Shown here: positions 1 through 9,112 of the stretch, in pieces
How positions within the stretch are numbered: the stretch's first letter is position 1
Layout: each line of letters starts with the position of its first letter
Origin: Desulfotalea sp.
GTDB lineage: Bacteria > Desulfobacterota > Desulfobulbia > Desulfobulbales > Desulfocapsaceae
Assembly: GCA_002733995.1 (NCBI GenBank)
Contig: NVXR01000003.1
Span: forward strand, 214,759 to 278,758
Direction of reading: 5' to 3'
DNA length: 64,000 nt
Notes under the pieces: model-generated
The model's database searches: none
Seen by the model: the letters and a program-made list of their open reading frames with translations, nothing else
Told to the model about the DNA's origin: nothing
Translations under genes and position numbers: made by a program

Positions 1-1052
1 TTTTCAAGATCACGGTTTGTGGCTGCAACGAGTCTTACATCACATGTGAGTAGTTTTGATGATCCGAGACGTTGAAAAGTTCGTTCCTGAACGACATTAA
101 GGAGCTTTACCTGCACAGAATTACTAATCTCGCCGATTTCATCAAGGAATAGTGTTCCACCTTCAGCCTGCTCGAAGCGACCAATTTTTCGTTCAGTGGC
201 CCCGGTAAATGAGCCTTTTTCGTGACCGAACAACTCACTCTCAAGCAGGGTTTCGGGGAGTGCGGAACAGTTAACCACAATAAAGGGATTATCTTTTCTT
301 TTACCGTTGTAATGCAATGCTTTGGCAACAAGAGTTTTACCTGTACCAGATTCACCTCTTAGGAGAACAGTGGCGTTAGAATCAACAACTCTATGTATCA
401 TTTCATAGACATCTTGCATTCTTGAGGAGTTACCCACAATATCATTAATTCTGTTTTTTTCTGAAAGTTCTCTTTTTAATTTCAGGTTTTCAGTAAATAG
501 TTCTTCGGTTTCACGGTTTACTTTCTGTATCCGGACAACGGTCTGGGCTATAATGGAGGATAGTACGGTGAGGTACTGCAGATCAGTATTTGCCTGTTGA
601 CCAATACCATCTTTATAAAACCTATCTATAGAAAGTGCTCCTATGATGTTGTAGCCGTCTTTCACCGGCACGCATAGGAAGGAACGCTTTTGCTCGGAAA
701 CGTTACCCCTGGCCCTTGTTCTGTTTAAAAATAGTGGTTCTTCTGATATTTGTGGGACAATAATCGGTTCACCGGTGGATACTACCCGGCCAGTAATGCC
801 CTCACCTATTCTGTACTTACCTCTTTTTCGTCCTTCAGCAGTAAGACCGTGGGCTACTTCAATCTCTAGTTTTCCAGTAATAGGGTTAACTATTGTAACC
901 GTACCGTTTTCCATTCCTTTCATCTCTGAAAGTATTTGCATGGTTTTTTCAAGACAATCACGCAACTCAAGAGATGAAGCCAGTTGTTTGGTTATTTCAT
1001 AGAGTGCAGTCAGATCTTCTAACTGCCTTGATATATCTGTATTGACGGCCAT
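1..1052 (-). CDS. nifA: NifA-type sigma-54-dependent activator (C-terminus cut by window edge)
   Basis: My own translation of the minus strand from the ATG at 1052 stays open for 350 codons to the window edge. Residues about 10-175 form a GAF domain with NifA-like motifs ([21 protein letters not shown]). An AAA+ sigma-54 interaction domain follows: Walker A GESGTGKT near residue 232, the sigma-54 contact loop as GSFTGA rather than the usual GAFTGA, and Walker [12 protein letters not shown]. The rest of the AAA+ domain and the DNA-binding HTH lie outside the window. Family role: an enhancer-binding protein that activates sigma-54 promoters, classically nitrogen-fixation genes. The GAF resembles NifA more than NtrC or FhlA, but no nif gene is visible here, so the target is inferred. 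Confidence 0.8.
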   Translation of the reverse strand, partial: MAVNTDISRQLEDLTALYEITKQLASSLELRDCLEKTMQILSEMKGMENGTVTIVNPITGKLEIEVAHGLTAEGRKRGKYRIGEGITGRVVSTGEPIIVPQISEEPLFLNRTRARGNVSEQKRSFLCVPVKDGYNIIGALSIDRFYKDGIGQQANTDLQYLTVLSSIIAQTVVRIQKVNRETEELFTENLKLKRELSEKNRINDIVGNSSRMQDVYEMIHRVVDSNATVLLRGESGTGKTLVAKALHYNGKRKDNPFIVVNCSALPETLLESELFGHEKGSFTGATERKIGRFEQAEGGTLFLDEIGEISNSVQVKLLNVVQERTFQRLGSSKLLTCDVRLVAATNRDLE

Positions 1053-1187
1053 TATATAGTTTTTGTATGTGAAGATTGTCGATTATGGAAAATTTAACGC
1101 ATCATAACAGGAGAGACCTTCTTTATCGAACATATATTACAAAAATGTTTAAATTTTAACTAAATTGCATTTTTCAAAATCATATGA

Positions 1188-1216
1188 TTGACAGATTATT
1201 TAACTAGTGGTAAAAG
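1188..1216 (+). promoter_or_regulatory. Promoter of the tRNA-Ser pair
   Basis: A perfect -35 TTGACA at 1188-1193 and a -10 TAAAAG at 1211-1216 are separated by 17 bp. A GC-rich discriminator follows directly before the first tRNA, as is usual for stable-RNA promoters. Confidence 0.65.
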
Positions 1217-1224
1217 GCGTGCAC

Positions 1225-1310
1225 GGAGGAATGGCCGAGTGGTTGAAGGCGGCGGTCTTGAAAACCGTTGTACGAAAGTACCGTGGGTTCGAATCCTACT
1301 TCCTCCGCCA
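1225..1310 (+). tRNA. tRNA-Ser (UGA anticodon)
   Basis: An 86-nt cloverleaf with a GGAGGAA acceptor arm, anticodon loop CTTGAAA (anticodon TGA), a long variable arm typical of serine tRNAs, a GGTTCGAATCC T-arm, discriminator G and an encoded CCA. It is followed 12 nt later by a second tRNA-Ser and is probably co-transcribed with it. Confidence 0.95.
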
Positions 1311-1322
1311 ATTATATATTCC

Positions 1323-1414
1323 GGAGAGGTGACCGAGAGGCCGATGGTGCTCGCCTGCTAAGCGAGTGTGGGGGTTAGACTCCACCGAGGGTTCGAATCC
1401 CTCCTTCTCCGCCA
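1323..1414 (+). tRNA. tRNA-Ser (GCU anticodon)
   Basis: A 92-nt tRNA with a GGAGAGG acceptor arm, anticodon loop CTGCTAA (anticodon GCT), a long class II variable arm, a GGTTCGAATCC T-loop segment and an encoded CCA. It is the second gene of the serine tRNA pair. Confidence 0.95.
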
Positions 1415-1423
1415 TATAGATTT

Positions 1424-1469
1424 AAAAAATGCTCCCAGGGTTGAATAAACCTTGGGAGCATTTTTTTTT
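1424..1469 (+). terminator. Rho-independent terminator after tRNA-Ser pair
   Basis: The inverted repeat TGCTCCCAGGGTT / AACCTTGGGAGCA has a short AT loop and is followed by nine T residues. The A run on the other side suggests it also works for the minus strand, from the SH3 gene side. Confidence 0.9.
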
Positions 1470-1601
1470 GTCAATTAAGCAAAAAATAGAGATATCATCA
1501 GGACTGCGATTTGCGGGGCAGGGTGAGTATTTAGATCGTCTAATTGAAATACACCACACTTCTTTATAGATAGTGCGGTGTATGCTTCGTAGTGCTGGGG
1601 A

Positions 1602-2093
1602 TTAATACCCCCAGAGTAAGTTCTCTTTAATCCAGCCACTCAGTCCTGATTCATGTTCGACATTGATCCAGCCTGATTTGCGTTTTATGGTTTTGAAAAC
1701 AACTCCATATTGTGCTTTGCCTACAATTTGTCTCGATGTGGCAGGACCCTTCCTGATATTGATCTTACTGTTATTGTTTCTGTTTACTTTTACTATCACA
1801 TGGGGACTGTAATTAAGGAGGGATTTGTGAATCCAACCCGAGTCTTTTTCAAAGTCTCTCACCTTAATCCAATTGCCTTTTTTCTTGATGATCTTTAAGG
1901 GATATCCATTACCATATTCCCAAAGAATTAAATATTTTGTTCCCGGTCCCCTGCGTAAATTTATATTGTCGCCTTTGACGCTTATCATTCCTGCCGAGGC
2001 GAATGATACTGTTATCAAGGTAAATAAGACGATGGTTAAAAATACAGGGAAACGTTTTAATATATTGGTTTTATTAGTAAATAAAGTTTTCAT
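1602..2093 (-). CDS. Secreted tandem SH3b-domain protein
   Basis: A 163-residue protein. Residues about 14-34 form a hydrophobic export signal ending in SFASAG. Two bacterial SH3 (SH3b) domains follow, each starting with the typical NLRRGPG or NIRKGPA motif (about 40-95 and 100-160) and ending in a GWI or GWIKENLL strand. Such domains are usually periplasmic and bind peptidoglycan or peptides; no catalytic domain is present. It lies 27 bp downstream of parB on the same strand and may be the last gene of the par transcript. Its function is unknown, although Desulfobacterota genomes often carry SH3 proteins of this size. Confidence 0.75.
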   Translation of the reverse strand: MKTLFTNKTNILKRFPVFLTIVLFTLITVSFASAGMISVKGDNINLRRGPGTKYLILWEYGNGYPLKIIKKKGNWIKVRDFEKDSGWIHKSLLNYSPHVIVKVNRNNNSKINIRKGPATSRQIVGKAQYGVVFKTIKRKSGWINVEHESGLSGWIKENLLWGY

Positions 2094-2120
2094 TGTTGGT
2101 AGCCAAAGTTAAAATTAAAG

Positions 2121-2984
2121 TTATTCACCAAGGAGCATAGCGGTAACACGATCAAGATCGTCTAACGAATAATAGTCAATTTCAATTTTTCCACGACTAC
2201 CATTTTGAGAAATAGAAACCTTTGAGTTTAGATGGTTTGTCAATTGAGTTGTTATTGATTTTCTGTAGGAGCTAGGTATTTCTTCAGTCTCTTTCTGCTT
2301 TTTATTGCTGATCTTTGTTGATGTTATGGACGTAGCTTTTTTTATAAGTTTTTCAGTTTGTCTTACTGATAAGCTGTTGTTAATTATCATCTCACGAATT
2401 TCGGCCATTTTAGCAGGATCATCTATGAGTTTAATGAGTGCTCGAGCATGCCCTTCAGAAAGCAGACCTTGAATAACATCATCTTGAAATTGGCGGGGTA
2501 GTTTGAGTAACCTTAGTAAGTTTGTGATAGTCGATCTTTTTTTACCTACTCTTTTTGCTGTTTCTTCTTGGGTATAACCAAACCGCTCAATCAGTTTTTT
2601 ATAAGCCTCTGCTTCTTCAATTGGATTCAGATCTGTTCGTTGAATGTTCTCGATAAGAGCTATTTCCAATAAGGAATCGTCATCTTTAATGTCAAGAACC
2701 ACCACTGGTACGACGTCGAGACCTGCAAGCTTAGAAGCTCTTAAACGTCTTTCCCCGGCAATAAGTTCATACTTACCATCCTGGCCATTTTTTATTATCA
2801 GGGGCTGTATAACCCCTTTTTCTTTTATGGAATCGGATAATTCTTGAAGGGCATCTTCATTAAAGTAACTACGGGGTTGGAATTTATTAGGAACTATATC
2901 GTTAATGTTGCACTCAAAGTATTTTTCAGTTTCATCCCCGAAAAGTAATCCTACACCAAGTCCTAAACCTGTATTTTTAGCCAT
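2121..2984 (-). CDS. parB: Chromosome-partitioning protein ParB
   Basis: A 287-residue ParB/Spo0J protein. Residues about 25-115 are the CTP-binding ParB/Srx domain with the GERRLRA box and the ENIQRTDLN motif. A central HTH segment (about 120-215, with TQEETAKRVGKKRSTI) reads parS, and the C-terminal segment (about 235-287) is the dimerisation domain. ParB clamps load at parS and spread, working with ParA to segregate origins. The start is 2 nt from the end of parA, so the two are translationally linked. A parS site lies at 3898-3913. Confidence 0.95.
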   Translation of the reverse strand: MAKNTGLGLGVGLLFGDETEKYFECNINDIVPNKFQPRSYFNEDALQELSDSIKEKGVIQPLIIKNGQDGKYELIAGERRLRASKLAGLDVVPVVVLDIKDDDSLLEIALIENIQRTDLNPIEEAEAYKKLIERFGYTQEETAKRVGKKRSTITNLLRLLKLPRQFQDDVIQGLLSEGHARALIKLIDDPAKMAEIREMIINNSLSVRQTEKLIKKATSITSTKISNKKQKETEEIPSSYRKSITTQLTNHLNSKVSISQNGSRGKIEIDYYSLDDLDRVTAMLLGE

Positions 2985-2986
2985 AT

Positions 2987-3763
2987 TTATTTCCTCTGTT
3001 TTTCCAAAAATTCCTTTGCAAGATTGATGTAAGCTATTGCTCCCGAAGAATTCTTATCATATTCGATGATTGATTTTCCATGACTAGGACACTCACTTAA
3101 TCTAACATTACGGGGTATAACTGTTGTAAATAATTGATTAACGAAATGATTTTTAACTTCAGCCGCTACTTGGTGGGTAAGTTTGTTCCGTTTGTCAAAC
3201 ATTGTTAAAACTAACCCTTCAATGAATAAGCTTTTATTAAATGATTTTTTAACGGAACGTATAGTTGTAACAAGCTGAGCGAGACCTTCCATGGCAAAAT
3301 ATTCACATTGCATAGGGATAAGTACAGAGTCTGAGGTTGTTAAGGCATTTAAAGTGAGGAGACCAAGGGAAGGTGCGCAATCTATGAGGATATAATCATA
3401 TTCATGAATCAACGGTTCGAGGGTAAACTTCAATTGAGATTCTCTGTTCTCAAGACCAATCATTTCTATTTCAGCAGCAACTAAATCAATACTTGAAGGT
3501 ATGATATCTAGATTTTTAATATGCGTAGATAAACGCACTTCTGCTGCCGAATAGCCGCTTGAATAGGCATGATACAGATGCACACGTACTTTTTTCATAT
3601 TTATTCCAACACCACTTGAACAGTTTCCCTGGGGGTCAGAATCTACTAATAGGACCTTCTTTTTCTTAGCTACTAAGGCCGCTGCAAGATTTATAGAAGT
3701 TGTTGTTTTACCTACACCACCTTTTTGGTTAACAACTGCTATTATTTTAGCTTTTTTGTTCAT
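2987..3763 (-). CDS. parA: Chromosome-partitioning ATPase ParA (Soj)
   Basis: A 258-residue ParA/MinD-type P-loop ATPase. The deviant Walker A KGGVGKTT lies near residues 14-21 with the signature lysine, a Walker A' region at LLVDSDPQGN, and Walker B at YILIDCAPSLGLL. The length and the absence of an N-terminal HTH fit chromosomal Soj rather than plasmid type Ia ParA. ParA binds DNA non-specifically in its ATP form and moves ParB-parS complexes. It is divergent from nadB, with 168 bp between the start codons. Confidence 0.95.
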   Translation of the reverse strand: MNKKAKIIAVVNQKGGVGKTTTSINLAAALVAKKKKVLLVDSDPQGNCSSGVGINMKKVRVHLYHAYSSGYSAAEVRLSTHIKNLDIIPSSIDLVAAEIEMIGLENRESQLKFTLEPLIHEYDYILIDCAPSLGLLTLNALTTSDSVLIPMQCEYFAMEGLAQLVTTIRSVKKSFNKSLFIEGLVLTMFDKRNKLTHQVAAEVKNHFVNQLFTTVIPRNVRLSECPSHGKSIIEYDKNSSGAIAYINLAKEFLEKQRK

Positions 3764-3897
3764 TTATCGCTTTTCCTCCATTATATTTTCTTAAAATTAA
3801 ACTATTTACAGACAAATATCTTTAATAAAATCATTTTTTCCCCAGTTTTTAAATATATGGTATATATTTTAGAAGGTTATTAATTATTTTAATTTAA

Positions 3898-3913
3898 TGT
3901 TTCACGTGAAACA
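3898..3913. promoter_or_regulatory. parS centromere site (ParB binding)
   Basis: The 16-bp perfect palindrome TGTTTCACGTGAAACA matches the widely conserved chromosomal parS consensus. The palindrome extends one further base on each side. It lies between parA and nadB, 19 bp before the nadB start codon, so ParB bound here would cover the nadB ribosome-binding region. I saw no second copy in the window. Confidence 0.93.
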
Positions 3914-3931
3914 TTGAATTCGGAGGACTAA

Positions 3932-5458
3932 ATGAAAACAGATTTTCTTGTTATAGGAAGTGGTATTGCTGGCTTATCTTTTGCTCTTAAGGTTGCTTCG
4001 CTCGGAAAGGTTGTTGTCGTAACAAAAAAAAAGAAAGTAGATACGGCGACAAATTTAGCTCAAGGTGGTATTGCTGCAGTTTTAGCTGGGGACGATAGTT
4101 TTGAAAAACATGTCGCTGACACCTTAGAGGCGGGTGCAGGGTTATGTGATGAGGAAATAGTACGTTTCGTCGTTACTAATGGACCAGAGAGAGTAGCAGA
4201 GCTGATAGCATTAGGGGTTAATTTTGTAAAAGAAAAAGATGGTCATTTGAGTTTGGCAAAAGAGGGTGGCCATTCTATGAGGAGGATTGCCCATGCTTAT
4301 GACTTAACGGGGAAGGAGATTGAAAGAGCCCTTGTTGCAAGTGTGACTCAAAATGATAATATCACTTTGTTAGAAAATCATATGGCGGTAGACCTTATAA
4401 CATCCGGAGTAGGCGAAGCACGCAGGTGTGTAGGTGCCTATGTTTTGGATGACCAAGGTGATGTCTCTATTTATCGTTCTAAGACGACAACACTTTGTAC
4501 CGGCGGAGCTGGTAAGGTGTATTTATATAGTAGCAACCCAGATATTGCAACTGGGGATGGGGTGGCATTGGCACACCGTATAGGTGCAGAAACGTCTGGG
4601 ATGGAATTCGTCCAATTCCACCCAACCTGTCTGTATCATCACCAAGCAAAAAATTTCCTTATATCGGAAGCGGTGAGGGGAGAAGGAGCATTGTTGTTTG
4701 ATGGTGAGGGGCGACGGTTTCTTGAAGATTATGAACCAGAGAAAATGGAATTAGCGACAAGAGATAAAGTTGCCCGGGCAATCGACTCTGAAATGAAAAA
4801 AACAGGAGCAGATTGTGTATATCTGGATATACGTCATAAAGGTCGTGAGTTTTTAGAAAAGCGATTCCCTACAATTTTTGGAAAATGTTTGTCTTTGGGG
4901 ATAGATATCTCAAAAGAGCCTATACCTGTAGTACCCGCTGCACATTACTTGTGTGGGGGGGTAAAAACAGACATACATGGACGAACAACAATAGAAGGGT
5001 TGTTTTGCCTAGGTGAAAGCGCCTGTACAGGCTTGCATGGTGGTAATAGGTTGGCGAGTAATTCATTGTTGGAGGCCGTCGTTTTTGCTCATTCAGCGTA
5101 TGAGTACTGTAAGGAAAACCGAGCTGACTTTTCAGAAAAATCTGAGGATAGTATTGTTGAGTATCATGGTGTCAATAATCAATATATAGATGAAGAAATT
5201 CTAATAAATCATAACTGGGATATTATTCGTCGAATTATGTGGAATTATGTTGGTATCGTGCGTAATCAATCAAGATTAGCTTTAGCAAAACAGAGAATTA
5301 TTGAGATAAAAGACGAAGTAGAATCGATGGTTGCTGATTATAAAATATCACCTAATATGCTAGAATTACGTAATATTTTAGATGTTGCTTTGCTGGTTAT
5401 CGAAGCGTCACAGAAAAGGAAAAAATCCCAAGGTTTGCATTTTATATTGGATGACTAA
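3932..5458 (+). CDS. nadB: L-aspartate oxidase
   Basis: A 508-residue flavoprotein that oxidises L-aspartate to iminoaspartate, the first step of de novo NAD synthesis; anaerobically it can use fumarate. The FAD-binding GSGIAGL lies at 8-14, ATNLAQGGIAA near 42, MEFVQFHPT in the active-site region, a capping-domain arginine segment, and GNRLASNSLLEAVVF near 365 as in the succinate dehydrogenase/aspartate oxidase family. A helical C-terminal domain completes it. The start is set by the GGAGGA ribosome site at 3922-3927. The quinolinate synthase gene nadA is not in the window. parS sits in its leader. Confidence 0.95.
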   Translation: MKTDFLVIGSGIAGLSFALKVASLGKVVVVTKKKKVDTATNLAQGGIAAVLAGDDSFEKHVADTLEAGAGLCDEEIVRFVVTNGPERVAELIALGVNFVKEKDGHLSLAKEGGHSMRRIAHAYDLTGKEIERALVASVTQNDNITLLENHMAVDLITSGVGEARRCVGAYVLDDQGDVSIYRSKTTTLCTGGAGKVYLYSSNPDIATGDGVALAHRIGAETSGMEFVQFHPTCLYHHQAKNFLISEAVRGEGALLFDGEGRRFLEDYEPEKMELATRDKVARAIDSEMKKTGADCVYLDIRHKGREFLEKRFPTIFGKCLSLGIDISKEPIPVVPAAHYLCGGVKTDIHGRTTIEGLFCLGESACTGLHGGNRLASNSLLEAVVFAHSAYEYCKENRADFSEKSEDSIVEYHGVNNQYIDEEILINHNWDIIRRIMWNYVGIVRNQSRLALAKQRIIEIKDEVESMVADYKISPNMLELRNILDVALLVIEASQKRKKSQGLHFILDD

Positions 5459-5482
5459 AGCCAGGATATCTTTTTTTTATTC

Positions 5483-5521
5483 AAAAAACTCCGTTAATAA
5501 AACTATTAGCGGAGTTTTTTT
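5483..5521 (+). terminator. Terminator after nadB
   Basis: The stem ACTCCGTTAATA / TATTAGCGGAGT contains a G-T pair and is followed by a run of T residues. The A run on the opposite side makes it potentially bidirectional. Confidence 0.88.
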
Positions 5522-7350
5522 GAAAGAAGCATTCTTGCGGCGGTAGAAATAGAAATGCTACGTTGTAAAAAAGGCTATTCCAATCGGGATCCACATATCC
5601 TTTGGTATTATCAATAAATAGAGAATATCGACTAACTGTATGATAAGACATGAAAAATATGAAATTTTGTCTTGAATATGCTTGCAATGAGCATGTCATG
5701 TGTATGACATACATACAATGCAGATGAGTTAGTATCTCTTTGCCAGTCGCCACCAATAGCAGAATGTATATCATTCATATATTAGTAGTTTACATGTGCT
5801 ATTCCATAAAGAAAGACCAGGTGTTACCCCTCCAGTACAAGTAAATTGTCGCCCCGGGCAAGTAAACGAAACGTGGGAAAGTAAAGTAACAGCAATAATT
5901 GACTCGTACTTGTCTGGGATGTTTTCAAGAGGGTCACTAGGTGCGTGTGTTAACTGCGGCGCCTATGTCCATTTTGGTGATGTTCCAACCGAAAGCTTCT
6001 TCCCTCCATGCTTATCGATAAACGACGTAGATAAGAGCCAGAAAATTTTGCACACTATCCTACACAATTGCTTGTATTCCTGGCGACAGGCCTGATGCTG
6101 GCCCAGTTCGATTCGCTTGAAATGTCTCGTTGAAGCTCTTTGTTTTCCCCCCCCTGTTTTAATAGTTACAGCGGGGACAGGATATCGAAAAAAAGGGACT
6201 AGTATAATAGTTACTATCTTGATGACGCTGACCGCACAGAGACCTAGTCTTTTGATGAAGTATTATCTCTTTCTTGCAAGCATAAAAACAAAGGCAATCG
6301 TGAAAGCCTCTAGCAGCAGAGTCTGTTTAGCCTTTATCCATCCAAACATTATAATAGTTATTCTGGTCATGCCAGAAATCAGTAGTGATCGGGACGGAAA
6401 GATAAAAAAACGACTGTGATCAAAACGTAGCTAAAAAATTCTTTATTGGGCTTCTTGGAGAACTTCACATCTTAAAGTAATTGTTGTTGAAGAGGCTTTG
6501 GTCACCATTATCCGCATATTTGAGAGTTGCAACGGCGTTACACCTGCGTTTCATGGCAGGCGCCTAGCCTAGCTACCATACAGCTTTCTTTCGGCAATTC
6601 CGTCAGGAGTTGAGATGAAGGAAAGGTGCATAACGACAGATCTTGAGGATAAGGATTCACAAACGAGACATTGTGTCATCTCCCACGAATACGGTTCTAT
6701 CCCGGATGTGTTGGCAATGTACTGGAATATGGCCAGATTGCAAAAGATGAGAAGGCAACAATCTAGAGCTGGATTATAGATCTGCCACGAATAGAGGAGA
6801 ATAAATCTAAGGATCAGGTGTGCTGGTCGTGCGTGGTGGAAAATTGAGCATGAAGATTTCCACATATTGAAAAATCAAGGAAGTAACCTTGGTCACAACT
6901 ATGGGCTGAGTAAAAAGAATTCGGGTGCTGTGTTCACGGTAACCACGACGCTGGCAATTCCAGGTATCATTACAGGTAAAGAAATCCTGGGTAGAAAGGT
7001 TGAGGAACATCCGGGGTGCTTCTATGGAAACTATGTCAGCGAAATGAGTACTGTTGAAAATGCCTTTATCTTATTGGTTCTCCCACAAAGAAAGGGGACA
7101 AGATATTCCAAGAACAAAAAAGGATATCAATTTATGCAAAGACTAGTAACTGGTTTAGTCGATTTTTCAATCAAATCGTCTTATTTGAAAAAGAGCCAGC
7201 GGAAAAACAGACTAGCTACTATAGGAGTAATGGAATTGAAGGATTTTCTCCAAAAAAGAATTTGAACATCATAGGGATGTGATAGTTGAAGCGCAATCAG
7301 AGGTGCGGGAGCTGTGAGGTACTAAATGTATATGTAGCAGGAATTCAAAC
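5522..7350. other. 1.8-kb region without a recognisable gene
   Basis: Between the nadB terminator and the tRNA-Glu/Lys terminator I recognise no gene. Open frames exist on the plus strand at 5796-6095 (99 codons, with a CVNCG motif), 6117-6419, 6615-6779 (54 codons) and 6867-7265 (132 codons, lysine-rich end). None has a convincing ribosome site, domain or family resemblance. The motif TAATAGTTA recurs three times between 6150 and 6370. The region may be a decayed gene or mobile-element remnant beside tRNA genes, but this is inference; no transposase, integrase or terminal repeat was seen. Confidence 0.5.
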
Positions 7351-7389
7351 AAAAAAAGGCCCATAGTTCTAATGAACTATGGGCCTTTT
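7351..7389 (-). terminator. Terminator of the tRNA-Lys/tRNA-Glu transcript
   Basis: The 12-bp perfect stem GGCCCATAGTTC / GAACTATGGGCC has a 4-nt loop. Read on the minus strand it is followed by seven T residues, directly downstream of tRNA-Glu. Confidence 0.9.
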
Positions 7390-7396
7390 CTCTATA

Positions 7397-7474
7397 TGGC
7401 GTCCCCAACCGGATTCGAACCGGTGTTGTCGCCGTGAAAGGGCGATGTCCTGGACCTGACTAGACGATGGGGAC
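7397..7474 (-). tRNA. tRNA-Glu (UUC anticodon)
   Basis: The minus-strand cloverleaf begins GTCCCCATCG, with the anticodon loop CCTTTCAC (TTC), a GGTTCGAATCC T-arm and an encoded CCA. It is the second gene of a tRNA-Lys/tRNA-Glu transcript. Confidence 0.95.
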
Positions 7475-7493
7475 ATAACTACTAAAATTTCCA

Positions 7494-7569
7494 TGGTGGG
7501 TCGTGCGCGATTCGAACGCGCGACTCTCTGATTAAAAGTCAGATACTCTACCAACTGAGTTAACGACCC
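7494..7569 (-). tRNA. tRNA-Lys (UUU anticodon)
   Basis: A 76-nt minus-strand cloverleaf with a GGGTCGT acceptor arm, anticodon loop ACTTTTAA (TTT), a GCGTTCGAATCGC T-arm and an encoded CCA. It precedes tRNA-Glu by 19 nt. Confidence 0.95.
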
Positions 7570-7580
7570 GTGGAGCGGTT

Positions 7581-7609
7581 TATATACAAAACCACAGAGA
7601 GAGTGTCAA
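7581..7609 (-). promoter_or_regulatory. Strong promoter for tRNA-Lys/tRNA-Glu
   Basis: On the minus strand a perfect -35 TTGACA (7604-7609) and a -10 TATATA (7581-7586) are 17 bp apart. A GC-rich discriminator follows about 12 bp upstream of tRNA-Lys. Confidence 0.75.
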
Positions 7610-7790
7610 CGATTATTTTGTATATTATGTAAATTAATCACTATCAAAGTAAACAGTCAAGCCGCGAAAGTTTGATTTTTCCTTCTACCAGAGGCGGTTT
7701 AACTATAAATAAGTTGTGGGCTCATTGCAGGAATGATATATGATGGAGAAACAAGATATTGTTATTTACCACAATAAAGTGGCGTCTTAG

Positions 7791-7808
7791 GAAGACCGTT
7801 CGGTCTTC
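7791..7808. terminator. Short perfect hairpin in the rdgC leader
   Basis: GAAGACCG / CGGTCTTC form an 8-bp stem with almost no loop, followed by CTTTG. It lies about 35 bp before the 7844 start codon. It could be a weak terminator for upstream transcription or a leader hairpin; the T tract is short. Confidence 0.35.
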
Positions 7809-7843
7809 TTTGATGGTTAAGCTTTCTTTATATAGATCAAATT

Positions 7844-8449
7844 ATGGGTTTTTTAAAAGGTTCTGCTAGTTTTGTACGATTTTCGGTTGAAGGTGAAATG
7901 CCAGACAACCTGTTGGATTTTATTGCTGATCGTGTTGTGTCTTTTTCCTTTAGAGACATAGATGACACCTATGATGAGTATTCGATAGGCTGGGTCTCAA
8001 TTTTGAATATGTTTGATTCACAGTTTAAATATGCATCATATGCGGCTGGGGATTATATCACATTGACAATGAGGATAGATGAACGAAAGGTCTCTTCCGC
8101 TATTTTGAAGAAGTTCATACAAAAAGAAGAAGAGCGGGTGCGCCTTGAAAAAGAACTGCGAAAATTAAGCAGGGCAATGAAGGTAGATATTAAAGACAGA
8201 ATACGCACCGATTTGATGAGAAAAGCAATTCCAATTCCAACGACCTTTGAGTTGTGTTGGAGCCTCACCGATTCGACATTGATATTCTTTAGCACAAACA
8301 AAAAAGTGCAGGCTTTACTCGAGGACTATTTTAAGGAAACCTTCGGCTTGTTGATTAAACAACAAATTCCTTATGTCACTGCAGAGCATCTTCTCGATGA
8401 AGAACAGGTTGCTTCATTGGAGCGGATATCTCCGGATATTTTTGTTTAA
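7844..8449 (+). CDS. rdgC: RdgC-like recombination-associated protein
   Basis: A 201-residue protein resembling the short deltaproteobacterial RdgC family (start MGFLKGS, then IGWV, later ERVRLEKELRKLSRAMKVDIKDRI and a C-terminal STNKKVQALLEDYFKETFGL segment). Enterobacterial RdgC is a DNA-binding ring dimer of about 300 residues that restrains RecA; this form is shorter, so shared activity is inferred. It heads a compact plus-strand cluster with an unknown protein, gatB, radC and hemW. Assignment is from remembered family resemblance only. Confidence 0.7.
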   Translation: MGFLKGSASFVRFSVEGEMPDNLLDFIADRVVSFSFRDIDDTYDEYSIGWVSILNMFDSQFKYASYAAGDYITLTMRIDERKVSSAILKKFIQKEEERVRLEKELRKLSRAMKVDIKDRIRTDLMRKAIPIPTTFELCWSLTDSTLIFFSTNKKVQALLEDYFKETFGLLIKQQIPYVTAEHLLDEEQVASLERISPDIFV

Positions 8450-8515
8450 TTTCTGTAAATAGTGAAAAGCCGCTAATGAGTAGCATAAATAATTGAGATA
8501 GGTTTGCCACGAAAC

Positions 8516-9079
8516 ATGGCATGTATAAAAATGGATTTAGTTGATTTAATTGCGGAAAAACGTTTCTTGGGACAGGAGTTTTTAACCTGGCTGTGGTGGA
8601 AAAGTGAACAGCGGGGTGGAAGTATTGAGCTCGCAGGAGAAGGTGATATCACTGTCGTTTTTGAAAAGCACATGCTACTCGAGTCAGGGGAGGGTGAATC
8701 CAGCGAAAAAATAACCTGTACAGGTTTGCAGGCAGAGCTGCAAGAGGCACGTACTGGTCTGAAGATGGGTAAAAAGCTTGAGCAGGCGCGCATACTTATT
8801 GGTAATGGAAATTACGAGTACAGTTTAACTCTATCCGGTGCGTTGATGGAGTTTAAAAACGTCAGATTGCCGAAAACAGAGGCGACAGAAAATGACAAGG
8901 GTGAGAACCCAGAAGAAGTTGAAGGGATGATCCTTGAGCGAGTCTATCTGTTTGAGGAAATTATCAGACTTATCAATGCGCTGTTTAAGATGTTTTTGGT
9001 AATCCGTGTATCTCCTGAATGGAGTGAGGAACTGTCGTCCATCAGGGCTTGGGTTGAAAAATCCGCATTTGTGGGCTGA
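8516..9079 (+). CDS. Conserved hypothetical protein paired with rdgC
   Basis: A protein of about 187 residues with the striking N-terminal motif KRFLGQEFLTWLWWKSE, then a mixed alpha/beta body and a helical C-terminus. I know the EFLTWLW motif from proteins encoded beside rdgC in Desulfobacterota, but no function is known to me. There is no signal peptide or membrane segment. The open frame runs from a TTG at 8504; I prefer the ATG at 8516, and the ATG at 8531 is also possible because the ribosome site is weak. It lies 33 bp before gatB. Confidence 0.7.
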   Translation: MACIKMDLVDLIAEKRFLGQEFLTWLWWKSEQRGGSIELAGEGDITVVFEKHMLLESGEGESSEKITCTGLQAELQEARTGLKMGKKLEQARILIGNGNYEYSLTLSGALMEFKNVRLPKTEATENDKGENPEEVEGMILERVYLFEEIIRLINALFKMFLVIRVSPEWSEELSSIRAWVEKSAFVG

Positions 9080-9112
9080 TACAATAATATTCACCAAATA
9101 AGTAGGGTCATT

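Noticed and set aside
6867..7265. 132-codon plus-strand frame in the gene-poor region as a real gene
   Set aside because: TTG start, no ribosome site, no recognisable domain; kept only inside the region entry.
7397..7569. Integrated element using tRNA-Glu/tRNA-Lys as attachment site
   Set aside because: No integrase and no duplicated tRNA 3' end were found in the adjoining 1.8 kb.
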